Positions 24,220 to 37,538 of a stretch of DNA of 64,000 bases are shown in pieces. Numbering within the stretch: position 1 is the stretch's first letter; each line of letters opens with the position of its first letter. The stretch comes from Panonychus citri (taxonomy: Eukaryota > Arthropoda > Arachnida > Trombidiformes > Tetranychidae). The stretch covers positions 1,488,001 through 1,552,000 of the forward strand of contig NW_026515500.1 of assembly GCF_014898815.1 (NCBI RefSeq), given 5' to 3'. Below the pieces are notes generated by a model. That model saw only the letters and a list, made by a program, of their open reading frames with translations. It was not told the DNA's origin and ran no database searches. The translations under genes were made by a program, and so were the position numbers.

Positions 24220-27200
24220 ATAACATAAAATATACATAAATATAAATACATAATTAACAATTTAATCATATCAAAACAAAAGCTTTAACAATTAACCTTT
24301 TCAATTTCCACCTATCGAGCTTAATTAAATCATATCAACATTGAACTTTTCCTAAATATTATAAACTGTACATTCAACAGGTAAAAACAATTGAATAAAT
24401 TGTCAAATACAAAGTCTAAATATAATTGCAATTAGTAAATTGTTGGAGAAAAACAAATTCTCTCGAAATTTTGATGGAGACTCGAAAAAAAAGTCGAAAA
24501 GTTCTGATGAAAGTTTCGATCAATGTTCAAATATCTTATAGGTTGAAATACTTAGGATGATGATGATGATTGAAAAGATTACTATTGAATGGAAACTCAT
24601 CTAACAATTTAACAATCAACAATAAATTGACCCTTTTCATATCAACCAATTCAATATCTTATCATGTTATCATGATGCTTGTCATCATCATGATGAAATA
24701 AGCTGAGTTATTAGAGGAAGAAGCAAAAAAAACCATTGAAATCTGAATTGAGACAATAATCCAATTGTAAGTGGATGGTAACATTATTATTATGATTATC
24801 TGATTGATTCACTCGAGGATACAATCAACAACAATTTACTATTAATCAAGCAACAACAAAATGATATGTTGAAAATTTTTCATTCATCATTAATCATTGT
24901 AAATGAATCAATTTTTTTTTCCTACTTACTATTGATCAGCAATCAATATGGTAAATACATTATGGTTAACATGTTGATTATAAATGAAACTGGTGACAAC
25001 AATTAAACTAAAATCAGTGTTAATTTGATCTAAATTGAAAACAAGTCCCTTGGTAATTTTTTCTGATCAAAAACCACGTACAGGCAATAAATTAATGTCA
25101 AATTAACGTTAAATTGTCAACAATCAACAGATAATAATAGTAAAACCAATACTCATCATTAGATTAATTTTCTGAGTATAATCAATGGTCAATCAAAATC
25201 GAATCAGGAAAAAAGGGAAAACTCAACAATCGAGGACTTGATAAGTTTCCTATTAACAGGAAGAAGAAGAAGAAGAAGAAGAAGAAGAAAGTAAGACTTA
25301 TCATCCATTTATCATCCTCCCTCTTATTCCTGCATTTATATAACTCACCTTCTCATCATTTTCTCCACCCCCATTATCATCTTTTTTCTTGTTCGAGTAA
25401 AAAAAACACCAACAACATTATTATTCAAATACGATGTTGAGATGATAACAATTTAGCATCTTTTCCTTTTCCTCTTTTTTTTCACCATCATCTCTTCATC
25501 CTCATCATCTTTAAGCATCATTGAGATGATGATAAGACATGAAATTGTGTTACAACTGAATGGGATGATAACAATAACGCAGCTCCCATCATAATGATAA
25601 CGATAATCATGATAAAAGTTCTGAATTCCGAATCATAATCTGATTACCTTTTGGAAAAAAAATTTTTTTTTCTTCTCTTTTCCCTCTCAACTTAAGCTTC
25701 TTATAGTAAATAATAATAATAATTGAAACACTTTAATCATTTGATATCAATTTAAGTTAATTTAGTTACCCAATTAACATGTTACTAACTAATTAACTTA
25801 AATTATTTCGGCAATATCGTTATTGGAGTTAATTTGTTATTAGTTATTAATTATTATTGATTGAAAATTAAAAGGGTTTTATTTTTCTTGATATCTTAAT
25901 GGTAACAATTAAAAAAAAACATTTACATTTTTCACTAATTTACATAGTTAATTGTTGTATTTAAATCAATCAGATTGCGCTTATACAATTGGTTAATTTG
26001 ATTTAATTTATTACGTTAGTTTATTAATTGTTTGGCCGGAAGCACAGGGCATTCAGTTGAAGTAATTGTGATTGATTAATTGTTACCAGCAATTGGATTA
26101 ACAATTTAATCAAACAATTCAATTGCTTCTTGTTTTGTTTTTGTTTACTAGTTTTACAATTTGATTGACAATCAGTTAATTGTTATTTGATTTTTTTTGT
26201 CTTCTTCTTAATCAAAATCAATATGATCAGAAAATCATCAATTGTTATTAACGGGAATGATCAATGGAGTTAATTGTTGGGATTAATTAGTTAATCGTGA
26301 TTGTGGACAAAAAAAAGTTAAAAGTTTTGTCTTGATAACATTGACAACAATTAATTAATTTTGACAAATTAACTGTCACAATTAGTTTAGATGATTATAA
26401 TTGATATATTAGCATCAAGACAGTTGAAATGATTAAGTTAATCATGATAATGATGATAATGATATTTATGATTACGGTAATGATATAAATTAATTACAAT
26501 TAAAAAGGTGTAATCAGTTGTAAAGGTTAAGGGGATTAATTTGGGAACAATTTGTTTAATTGTAATAATTGACATAATTGATTAAAGGTAAATGATTATG
26601 ATCAGAATGATAATGATTAACAAAAAGGCTATTATTGATTTATGATTAGGCAAAGGAATGCCAATGATAATTAAAGATGATTAAGATTAATTAACAGATT
26701 AGTTCATCTAATTGTTGCTGATTAGGAAAATGTTAAACTTAGATATTGATTGTTAATTATTCACCATTCAGGATGAGACAACAATTAATGGGATAACCAG
26801 GAAAGTTAATCACAACAACAATTAATAATTGATTGTTTAAAGGTGTAATTGGATTAAGGGATGATACTGATATTAATTGTCTGTAACAATCAAGACAATT
26901 GTATGATAATTGTAAATCAAAATGATATATTTAACTATTAGTGATTTGGTTTGATTGTTTCAATTTGTTTTTGTTTTGTTTTTCATTCATTGAAAATTAA
27001 CAACAACAAAGAAAAAAGTTTTTCAAATTAATTGTTCATTAAATTATATAATTAATTAATTGTCATCGAGTGTTTTTGATTATTGATTTTGGTTTTAAAT
27101 TAAATTGACAAAAGAGTAAAATTAATTAAATGATATACATTGAATCTCTTGCTTGTTGATCAACTAAATTAAATGCTTAATTTGATTAATATGTATTAAA

Positions 27201-28270
27201 GTGTATGCGATTTGTTTTTTTTTTTGCTAAAACAGTTGAATGATTAACAATTAATTGTAAAAAATAATTGATATTGTTGCTTTCATTTCTTATTAGGATA
27301 CATGCTTAATCAACGGATTAGATTGATTATAATTAAGGGAATCTACTAATTATGACAAAGAAATTGCAAAACAATGAGTGATGATGATAATTCAATAGGA
27401 TAATAATGATATTGAGGGTGGGAGATTAAGACTGAGAGAGTGAGAGTGATTTGTTTGTAAAACTTAATTGACTCGATGAAAGCTCATCAATTAACTAATT
27501 GATTGATAATATGAGATACAAAAGCTTCTGACGAGAAAAACATTGTTAGTTAATTGGTGAGAGAGTTGATTGATTTTTCCTTTGCATCCCAATTCCAATA
27601 GTGATTCAGTTTGATTCCATTTGTTGATTGTTTAATCAGAAGCTTTTTAAATTTCCAATGGATTTTGATTGTTACTTTGTTAAATTGTAAATTCAGGTGA
27701 GTGCAAATTAAAAGGAGATCAGATGAGAGATATTGGTGAATGACATTAGTTTTTTTCTTCGTGATGTTCATGAGATGAAATTTCATCTTTGATTCAGTTC
27801 CTTTTTGTTTCCTGGTTCACAATTTTCTTGATCATGTCTCTCTATTGCTCCATCATCTTAAACATCTCATTTCCTTTTCCTTTTCCCTCTGGTTAATTGT
27901 AATTATAACTTTGTCATATTAATTTAAATAAGGCAATCATTGTGTTTCGATAATCTTTTCATAATATCTTGCGGTAAACAAACACACACAAAGCGGCAAT
28001 TTGTCACTCGAGTTAATTGATATCGTCCAGTTGAATGTGTTTGCGTTTCTTTGTCAATTGTGTAAATGAATTGGTTTGTTTGTTTGGATACAAATTTGAA
28101 AAATATATGCGTTTGTATGGTAACATTGGAGGAAGACATCGAGGTTGATGATGATGAAGGTGATGAAGATGATGATGATGACGATGTTATTGGTACTGGT
28201 GGTGGTATATTGGTAATGATTATTTGATGAGATAAGATGTAAATGTTATTCGCTTGTTAATCAATTAGAA
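24220..28270. other. 4-kb gene-free spacer between bsh and talin
   Basis: AT-rich DNA with very many TTAATTG/CAATTAA words, a (GAA)n tract at about 25259-25289 and GAT/CAT tracts. Bsh and talin converge here, so both 3'UTRs lie in it. Open frames at 27550-27786 and 27924-28139 lack any coding signature. Confidence 0.5.
24394..24399 (+). terminator. Possible polyadenylation signal of bsh
   Basis: AATAAA about 175 bp after the bsh stop codon. Confidence 0.4.
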
Positions 28271-30550
28271 TCAATTAATTGGTGAAGGTGAACTAGTGTA
28301 AGACGCTTCACTATGGTATTCATGGTACTCTTCGTGCTTTTTTAAAGTGTATTTCGCTTTACGAATTGCCGTTAATTTTTCTTGTGCATCTTTCAGTTCT
28401 CTCTCTTTTCTTAAGATCTCTTCTCGAGCAAGAATTTCCTGAGCAATTACTGGAACTCGTCTCTGGCTGATTACGATACTTTGCTCTTCATCATGTTGAA
28501 TTGCTTGTTGTGCAGATTTAACCAGATTATCGGTTGCCTTTTTAACTGCATTACCAGCACCTTGTAAGCGAACCATTGACTTGGAATCTGAATCTGCTTT
28601 TACTTTACATGCAACCAAAAGTTGAGCCGTTGAGGAGGCAACTTGTTTAGCCGATGATATTAATCGTTCTTCTGAGGCTTGACCTTGAACAAGAGAATTG
28701 GCCGCTTCAACAAGTGAATGTGTCGCAGCAGCAACGTGTCGGGCTGCTGAGATTAGCCCTTCTGACCATTGGCCATCATCTGAGGTTGATATTGGTCGAC
28801 GGGAAACTTTACCAGTGGTGACCAGTTCACGTTGAGCTGCTGAAGCAGCTCTAACCAGAGCCGAGGTTGCGGTAGTAATTGATTTGGCTGCTTCCAAAAT
28901 CATCTCGTCAAAATTAAGATCTTCATGAGGAAGCTGATTGATTGGGAAGTACAAAATTTATTTATCCAAATTGATTGTTGTAACATTTGGGTGACATGCA
29001 AACAATTTAACGAAAAGAAAAGAAATAAAAATTAGCAAATGATAATAAATTAAAAGTATATGCAAGTGTAAATGGGATAATAAGGTAATCAATCAATTAA
29101 TCAATGATGATAATTAGGTATCGATCCTGGGCATATGTCTGATTCTTGGTTGATTATCGTTAAATAATTTACAACCAAGAATATCAAACATATCTCAAAA
29201 GCGACCCATCAGATATATAAGATTAATCAATTTAAATCAATTACGAGGATGAAAGAAAATTAATAAGGTTCAATTTAATCAATGGAAATTCATTTAATTA
29301 CCTTTATACTTGTTCGTCTAGGTTGGAGTTGAGCTAATTTCTTAGCAGCGGCATCAATGGACGAAGCAGCACCAAGTAGTTCGTTCTCAGCGATAACTGT
29401 TGGATCATCGGGATCGACCCAATCGGTTCCCTTAAGAGCCTCGACACAAGAGACAATTTCGGTAACGGATGAAGCGATGTTTCGAGATTTTTCAATCAGC
29501 ATTTGTTTCTCTTCGCCTGAAGCACCGTTTGGCCGTTGGATACATTGGAGAACCAATTCAAGGAGAGACTGATATTTATGGGCACAATTTCGTCCAGTAT
29601 CAAGGACACGTTGGGTTAATTCGGGTGAATCAGCTGTGTGAGCACATTGTTTGGTTGTTACGAGTAGATCGAAAATGGCTTTTCGTCCCATATTAGCGGC
29701 GACAATAACATCATCCTGTTTACCACTATTTCCAGCGGCAACCGCTTTAGCTGTGGCCAATGTAACGGGCTTATGGACTCTAAGAAGATCCTCTGGTGAA
29801 CCCTTTTTACTTGGTGGGTCAGATGAGTTAAGAACTTTAAGTTCTTGACCAATGGCTTCGATTGTCGATTCCAAAGCTCGTGTTCCTCTCTGGTGTTCAT
29901 CTTCAACGATTTTAACAGTTTTCAGTAGTGAAGTTACATTGTTTATCATAACCTATGGAGGAATAACAAATTGAAAGATAATTATTATCAATTGAGAAAA
30001 AGGTTAATCAAAAAAAAAAGAGAGGAGAAAACAAAGTTAAACATACAATTTAATAAGTGTGAAAGATAATATATTTGTGTTGTAATGATGTGTAAACTCA
30101 GATGATAATTGCGGATGTAGATTGAATGATTATTTATCAAATTGTCGATTATTATTACATTGATGATAATAACTGATAATTAGTCATTTGATAAATTAAA
30201 CACATAGAGCAATATGTTTACCTTTCCAACAACAATCTTTTTTTCAAGGTGACAATTGAAAACTATCAAAAGTTTCTTACCAAATGAATATTTTACATTT
30301 GAGAAACGATTTATTTGAGAGAGACGAAGAAGAGAGAGAGAGAGAAGATGATAAAGAAGATAAGTAGAAAAAAAGACAAGAAGAAGATCGGACGATAACC
30401 AGAGAAGAGGATAAAGATGATGAACGAAGCATGGATGATAAGAGAGAGAATCGTCTTTTGTTACATATTCAGACCATTTCTTTACTTTTCTCCTCATCGT
30501 CAACCTTTTGTTTTACATATCGTGAGAGAGAGATGAAGATTTGTATAAAG

Positions 30551-30603
<53 letters not shown>

Positions 30604-33600
30604 ATTGTAAAGGTGGAGAGAAGATGAGGAAGATAAAAAAAGAGATGAATAGACCTTGGAATTGAATGGAAATGTGAAAATAGTAAATGAGGTTGATAAT
30701 AATAAAGGGAATGAATCTGTTAACCTGAAAATTAACAACATTGTTTCAATAGGAAAACAACAAGAGTGAGACACGAAAAAAAATCAAGCTTTCATGATCT
30801 AAAACAATTAAATTAATTGTAATATTGTTCAACACAATTAAAGGTTAACAGCAAGACTATTGATTTAAGTGGTGTGTTAATACACAATCAGGTTAATTTT
30901 CAACTTGTAATTTAGTAATTATCAAACGATCAACTCAATAATTACGTGCAATGGAATCAAATAAGTGCAAAAAGTGGTAACAATTAAACAATTTAAATTG
31001 AATAACAAAATAAAGCAATTAAAGAGAAAGATTTAACTAGCTGGTTGCTGGAAAGGTAATTGATTAAATTCTCTTAATTCTCATCAATTGAGAATTAAAT
31101 TGCTCTAAACCATTTTCATCATTCAATCAAGCAAATTTTGTTAAGTGTCAATGATTAAATAATCATAACTTTTAGCAAAGTCATTTGGGTTTACATATGA
31201 GGCGATGGTTAAAATGAAATGAAAACACAAAAATAATATTATGATTGATTGTATGTTAATTAGCTCAATGATTGCGTTGGATTAACAGCTAAGTTAATCA
31301 AATGCTGTTAAGGTGATTGATTTGAAATCTCGTAAGCATTAATTAAGGTGCGGTACTGACCTTTGCTGATTCTTTAAGCTGAACCATTGCTGGATCTTCA
31401 TTGTCTTTACCTGAAGCGGATTTAGTTGCATGGATTAAATCACCTAAAGCTGAGGCAACGTCTTTAATTGCATTTAAAAGTAAAACTTGAGCCTCTAAAT
31501 TAGCTGAACCAAGAGATGCAGCGTCTAATTTAATTGTATCAGAAAGGTGGACAATTGTGGTTACAGCATTTTGAGCTGCATCGGCTAATTGTTCCTGATT
31601 AGATGCTGCTCCAAGTACCAAAGACTTTGTATCCTCAACCAGAGCTTTAGCTGCTCTTAAAATGGTTTGTCGATTTGTTGTAAAATTGTCAACCTCATTT
31701 TCAGGGTTAAGTGTACCCGCAGTGGCAAACATGATTGTCGTATCAAGATCACCAATTATACCGCTCACGGTGGACACTGCATTTGACCAGGCAACATTGG
31801 CTGGATATCGGGGTGAAGGTGAAGATGATGTTGATACTTGATGATATCGGGTGTTGATTACTTTCTCACTTAGTACACTGGTGGTTGCAGCTAATCTAAG
31901 ATCTTCGGCTGCTTTTCTTAGGCTACTTTGTGATTCAGAATCATCGGGATTTGTGGCACAGCTTTTGGCAGCTTTCATCAATCGGGTTGATGCTTCGGCA
32001 AGAGCCTTTGCTGCGGCCAATAATCGCCGTTGAATATCACCATCTTGTTGATCTCTAGCATTACTTTTAATGTCAATAATCAATTGAATCGTAGCGTGAG
32101 CTAAAACTTTTGCTTGGCGAATGATTTCCGGTGGATCACAAGAGTTACTGAAAAGACGATCAGTGGCATCGAGAATTGTATCAACGGATCCTTGCGCTTG
32201 AGAACAACGACCAGCAACGCTAAGTAAAATTTCCGATGTCTCCTTATCGTAAACCTCATATTCCTCATTAATAGTTGATAAAACGGAATAGGAAGCAGTT
32301 TCAACTCGATTGGCAGCCGAAAGAAGAGTTTGTCTTGGTACTTTTGTACCAGGTTCGGCTGCTTTAAGTAGATCAGAGAAAGCGTTACACAAATTTTTGG
32401 CCGCTTCAATTAGACCATCACCTTTACCATCATCATCCATTAGGGAAGCGATTAGTTTAACATCTTTTGACATTTCAGGTAAATTTGTGGCTATAGTTGA
32501 AAGAGCAGCATCCAAAGCGGACACGTCGATCTCATTTTCAGGAACCGAGGTGAGAGTGACAATTTTTGCTGTCGCTGCATTCATGGCGGACAATTGTGAC
32601 GAAACAGCGGATCTTTTAACATCTAACTGATCACGTTTCGATTGTATTGATAAAGAATCTGAGCTTTGATAATTTGGTCCATCGGTTGGTTCATCTAAAT
32701 CTTTCTCAACTCTGGCAATTGTGATTCGACAAGTTTCCGTTGTGGTAATAAGAGCTCGTTGTGGACTTGGAGTTCCATTAGTGTAAATATGAGGTACTTT
32801 AGCTCCGATTCCCGATGGAGCGGAATGACCAACGTGTGCAGTACCTTTAACTGAAGTAATAGACGCTGATGGAATCTCATTGGTTACAATGGCCTGTGAA
32901 CCATTGGTTCCAGCACGGAGGATTGCAGGCATGGCGATATTACTCATCTCAGGTTGAGCGCCTTTAGAAAGGGTTGAATATTGAAGTACCGTTGCTTTAT
33001 AAGGTGAAACTGAATCTTCAACCATGGTTGATCCTTCATCACCTTCAATACCGAAATGATCTTTAGCCTTTTTCCTTTTTAAGATAATATCAATGTAACC
33101 AGCAATTAATTGGGAAATTTGTTCACCTTCACTGGTTTGAACTGAATAATAAGAATCAGCGTAATCACCAAAATCAAGAGTAAATGAGTTAGGTGATGCC
33201 GCCCATCGTTTAACGGTAGTTAATGGCCACGTTTTTAAAATTTCCTTCGTCTTCTCATCTAATCGTAAAACCGATTCTTTGGTTACACCAAGTAAACGGG
33301 GAACAAGCTTATTTTTACGATTCATTTTCTCTTTGACAAGGAAAAAAGTGACCCCATAAGTTTTCAATGATCGCGCTAATTGGACATATTTTCCCTTTGA
33401 TTCTAATTCGGTGAGACCAGCGTGTTTCATATGCTGTTGGAAAACTTTCTTCTCGATTCCCTTCATTTTGGCATAATCTTTGGGAAGAAATTCTTTTAAA
33501 TCTAAGAAACCAGTTCGGTGTTTCCCTTCAACATGATCACCAAATTGTATCTGACACTGAATACCAGCAAATTTACAAGCTTCCTCAACGGCAACCGGAT

Positions 33601-35523
33601 GAGTACCAGCGATAATTGCATCACGAGTTTGAACATAAAGTAAATTAAGTTCAACTGGATCTCTTTGGTCAATATTTTGATCGGAGAAGAAAAATTTTCG
33701 CCTAAGAAGTAAAGTTTCATCTTCAGCTATACCCTGTTCACTTAAAGTTAATGAATGGTCAACCCAATTAAGATCATCATCGGTTTTCAATTTTTTCTTT
33801 AATTGTTCCATTTTAGCATCGATTGTTTTATCTCGATCTTTTTTATCTCGACGTAACGTTAATGTACCAGTTGAATAACTGGCCGACTTTTTATCCTCAG
33901 GTAATTCTCGTACCAAGGAATATTCATCATGATTCGTAATTCCTATCAAAAGAAAAAGAAGAAAACAATTAATCAATTAAACCAATATAAAGATAATCAT
34001 CAAAAGGAGAGAATCTAATTAAATAACAATTACAACTAATACAATAAGAGATCAATAAATTTCATGATGATACTAAAATTTTGGGAAACAAACATGATAA
34101 TCAAACGATGACGCTCAATAGAAATGATTGATTTCCAATTACATTTGAAATAATAGTAAATTTTTGAAAACTTTAGTAAAGTTGTAAAAATTTTCTGAAT
34201 GAATATAAGTGCAATCATATAATTAACGATTTATTTAGCAATATCTTAATTAAAAGATTAACTGACAAAAAAAAACGTGACATGTCAGTGAGCATCATCT
34301 TAATAGATCAACCAACTAATGATAACTTTTTTTTAGGTCATCTTTCAATTGATTTATTTTAAATTTCTATTAATTTAACTAAATCAATATGATAGATTTT
34401 TCCAGCAAAATATTAACCACCACCGAAAACCACCCATCCTTCATATTTAATCATCTACTCACTAATCATTTTCTTCTGTTTCATGTAATCATCCTAATCC
34501 TCATCCTCATCATCATCATCATCATCATCATTTATAATAATAAATAAGGTTTGACGGAAGTCACCAGCAAAAGAAAAACAAAACCAAAACTGACAAACTT
34601 CATATGAATCAGGGTGAACTTCCGATTTAAGTTCCGTTAGAATCGATATTTCCTCTGAACAAGGTTAAATACCATGTAAATTGATTGTTTTAAAAAAAAG
34701 GTTATCATAATTGAACAGGTAAATTTTCAAATTAAACACAATTAGTGTATATCTAAACAAATATTGGTTAATCATGATTAAAAGTAAATTGACAAACTAA
34801 ATGGTCAATAATTGGTTAATCCACCTTTTGAAAATATTGCTAATCCATGACTTTTAATGAGTAATCAAAGTGAGAATATAATTTGTATCTAAACCTACTT
34901 TCGTTAATCTAATCCTAATCATCCTAATAATCATCATCATCATCATTTACTACAATCAGATAGGCAGGGTTAATTTGGATCACAATTTATATACCAAATA
35001 TGATTAAAAGAACCAAATATTATCATTTAACTTGAGTAACCTTTTCGAAAAGGTATTAATCGGATGTAGATTGAGAAAGAGAGAGAGAGAGACAAATTAA
35101 GAAGAAAACAAATTGTAATGAATGGAAGTGAGTGTGTGAGAGAGAGAAAGAGAGTAAGAAAGAGACAGAGATGGAATGAAAGAAAACTTTTCATGAATGA
35201 ATATGCGTGGCTGGAGATATTGGTACATGTGTGTGAGTGTAATTCTGCGTAGGAGCCTTTAAACCGACCTTTTTTTAAGATTTACAATTTTTTCTTTCCA
35301 TTTTTTTCTTCACCTCATCATAAGAATAATATGTGTACACTAATTGAAAGAAATATAGAGGAAAAGAGAGAGAGAGAAAACATATCCCAAACTTACCGAT
35401 TTTGGTACAAATAACGACCATTAAATTGGCTACATTTTGACTATCATCAACCAACACCGTTTTTACCGATCCATCTAACATGCGAACTCGTATCTTCCTC
35501 TTGTTTTCTTGATTTTCGTACAT
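28271..35523 (-). CDS. rhea: Compact talin lacking F0, R2 and R4-R9
   Basis: Four minus-strand exons (35397-35523, 31361-33942, 29302-29952, 28271-28933) join in frame to 1340 residues; full-length talins are about 2500. The FERM part starts at F1 (KIRVRMLDGSVKTVLVDD) and keeps F3 with KRWAASPNSFTLDFGDY near residue 287, the integrin-tail-binding region. Rod: R1-like (about 430-605), then directly R3-like (to about 730), a Ser/Pro linker, then R10 (SGIIGDLDTTIMFATAGTLN), R11, R12, and the I/LWEQ actin-binding R13 with dimerisation helix at the C-terminus. F0, R2 and R4-R9 are not encoded. The R1-R3 and R3-R10 junctions lie inside one uninterrupted 2.58-kb exon, so no exon was overlooked there. 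Talin links integrins to actin. This could be a shortened sole talin or a paralog. Confidence 0.9.
29953..31360 (-). other. Talin intron between R10 and R11 exons
   Basis: A 1.4-kb intron with a (GA)n tract at 30552-30600 and AT-rich sequence. I searched it for missing rod-domain exons and see none; the open frame at 30180-30503 is low-complexity. Confidence 0.65.
30552..30600. repeat. (GA)n microsatellite
   Basis: About 24 GA units inside the talin intron. Confidence 0.9.
33943..35396 (-). other. Talin intron 1
   Basis: A 1.45-kb intron inside the F1 coding region, at the junction CTKI-G-ITNHDEY. It contains CAT and GA tracts. The stretch 34965-35275 has a diverged second copy upstream of the gene at 37438-38423. 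Confidence 0.7.
34965..35275. repeat. Diverged repeat pair, copy 1 (talin intron 1)
   Basis: It begins CAGATAGGCAGGGTT and ends with the island GCGTGGCTGGAGATATTGGTAC then TTTAAACCGACCTT. The same order occurs at 37438-38423, where the 765-bp duplication has expanded it. Confidence 0.7.
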
Positions 35524-35680
35524 TGTCAACGATTAGATTGATCTATCTCTCTTTCAAGTATATAAATATAATTAGTTTGTATTTCCCTTGATTATATGAC
35601 TTGAGAAACCAGGGAAAAGGAAAGGCCAGAGGATTAACCCTGTAGAAAAATAAAAAGAGAAGAAAAGAAAAAAAAAGAAA

Positions 35681-36438
35681 ATGAATTAAAAGAAAAAGCG
35701 AAACAAGATGAACCGCTTACACCAAGTGACCAGTAACAACCGGTTCATGTTGTTAACATGTTATTCATTAGTAAAGGTGTAAAATTGAATCTTCAACATG
35801 AAAGATTATTGAGATAAAACACCAAGAAAATCAATACAATTAACAGAATAGGAAAAGTAAACAAGAGAGAGAGAGAATAGAAAACAAAGATCCTTGAGTC
35901 ACAAATGGGACACAAACACTGAGAGTCAACAGGTGAGAAACAAAATGTAAGTAGAAAATGAATTTACCTCGTAAAGATGAACACAAATTAGAATTTGTTG
36001 AGAAGTTGAGATTAATTACCAGAGGAAGATAATAGAATAGAATAAAAAGAAAAAAGAAAATGAATTAAAAGAAAAAGCGAAACAAGATGAACCGCTTACA
36101 CCAAGTGACCAGTAACAACCGGTTCATGTTGTTAACATGTTATTCATTAGTAAAGGTGTAAAATTGAATCTTCAACATGAAAGATTATTGAGATAAAACA
36201 CCAAGAAAATCAATACAATTAACAGAATAGGAAAAGTAAACAAGAGAGAGAGAGAATAGAAAACAAAGATCCTTGAGTCACAAATGGGACACAAACACTG
36301 AGAGTCAACAGGTGAGAAACAAAATGTAAGTAGAAAATGAATTTACCTCGTAAAGATGAACACAAATTAGAATTTGTTGAGAAGTTGAGATTAATTACCA
36401 GAGGAAGATAATAGAATAGAATAAAAAGAAAAAGAAAG
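35681..36438. repeat. Tandem duplication, 379-bp unit
   Basis: Sequence starting ATGAATTAAAAG at 35681 recurs at 36060 with essentially identical sequence through about 36438, including the block AAGTGACCAGTAACAACCGG. Near identity implies a recent event, or possibly an assembly artefact. Confidence 0.88.
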
Positions 36439-36754
36439 AGAAGCAAACAAAATGGAGATTGTGGTAGAGAGAAAACAACAGTAAACACAGAGAAGAGAAA
36501 GAGATATGGAAAAGCGAACGAGAAGAAACTGAAGCGGTTGAAATGAAAGATTTTCTCTTTTGAGTAGAACAACAAATATTAAATCATTCGAATGTTGAAT
36601 TGTTGAGAGAGAGAGAAAAAAAGAACTAATTGTTTTTAAGAATTATAATTAAAATCAATGAGAATTTGTGATGATTAAAAGTTGGGATCACACAGTCAAC
36701 AAGAAGATGAAATGAAGAGTGAAAGTTTAACTCTAAGAGCAACAGAGGGAGTAA

Positions 36755-37498
36755 GAGAGAGAGAGAAAGAGAGGGAGAGTCACTTGGATGATGGAAAATG
36801 ATGATAAAAAGATGATTGTGAATAAAGATGAAAATGAATGTTGTTCAATTGATGATCTCCATTGAAACTGAGCAAAATTGAACAATTGATAGCGAACCAA
36901 AGAGTTGATATAATCTTATGTCTCTCTCTCGATGCAGTTACATGTTCATCTTCAGGGGATGTCTGAGGTTCTGTCCGCTAGGGAGCAGAACTATTTTCAG
37001 TTTCGTTGAGAGTTTTTTTCATTTTCATGTAGGAAGTGTTTTCATCTAATTTATATGTTTTACTCTAATTATTTGTACTCTCATCAATATCATCATCAGG
37101 TTGTGATGATGATGAGTAAGACTTGAGGGAGAGAGAGATCGAAAAAGTTTGAAAATGATCAACTTCCGATTTTTCTGATTTCCTGTTTGAAAATCAATTT
37201 TTCCTTTTAATTCTAAAGTTAAATACGTAAATTGTTAATTGTTGGTTTAAATTTACGTCCATATGATTGTTTATTTCTAGGTAATATGATAGGTAAACAG
37301 GTAGATCGTTGATTGTTTACATGAAAAGGTAACAAGTGGTCAACGAATAGATTATCATGAAAGGGATGGAGATTAACTCTGATTTAATGGAATTCATTTC
37401 AACAACAAGTCTGAGCTTCATCATTATCGTTTTTAATCAGATAGGCAGGGTTACAACTGACAATTAACCAAATATGGGTAAAAGGATATAAATAGTAA

Positions 37499-37538
<40 letters not shown>

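Noticed and set aside
30180..30503. Open frame in the talin intron as a possible missing rod exon
   Set aside because: Its Leu/Ser-rich translation has no helical-bundle talin pattern and lacks proper flanking splice sites.
36219..36575. 118-codon minus frame upstream of talin
   Set aside because: It lies in the 379-bp tandem repeat and purine-rich sequence; Phe/Leu-rich translation of simple repeats.
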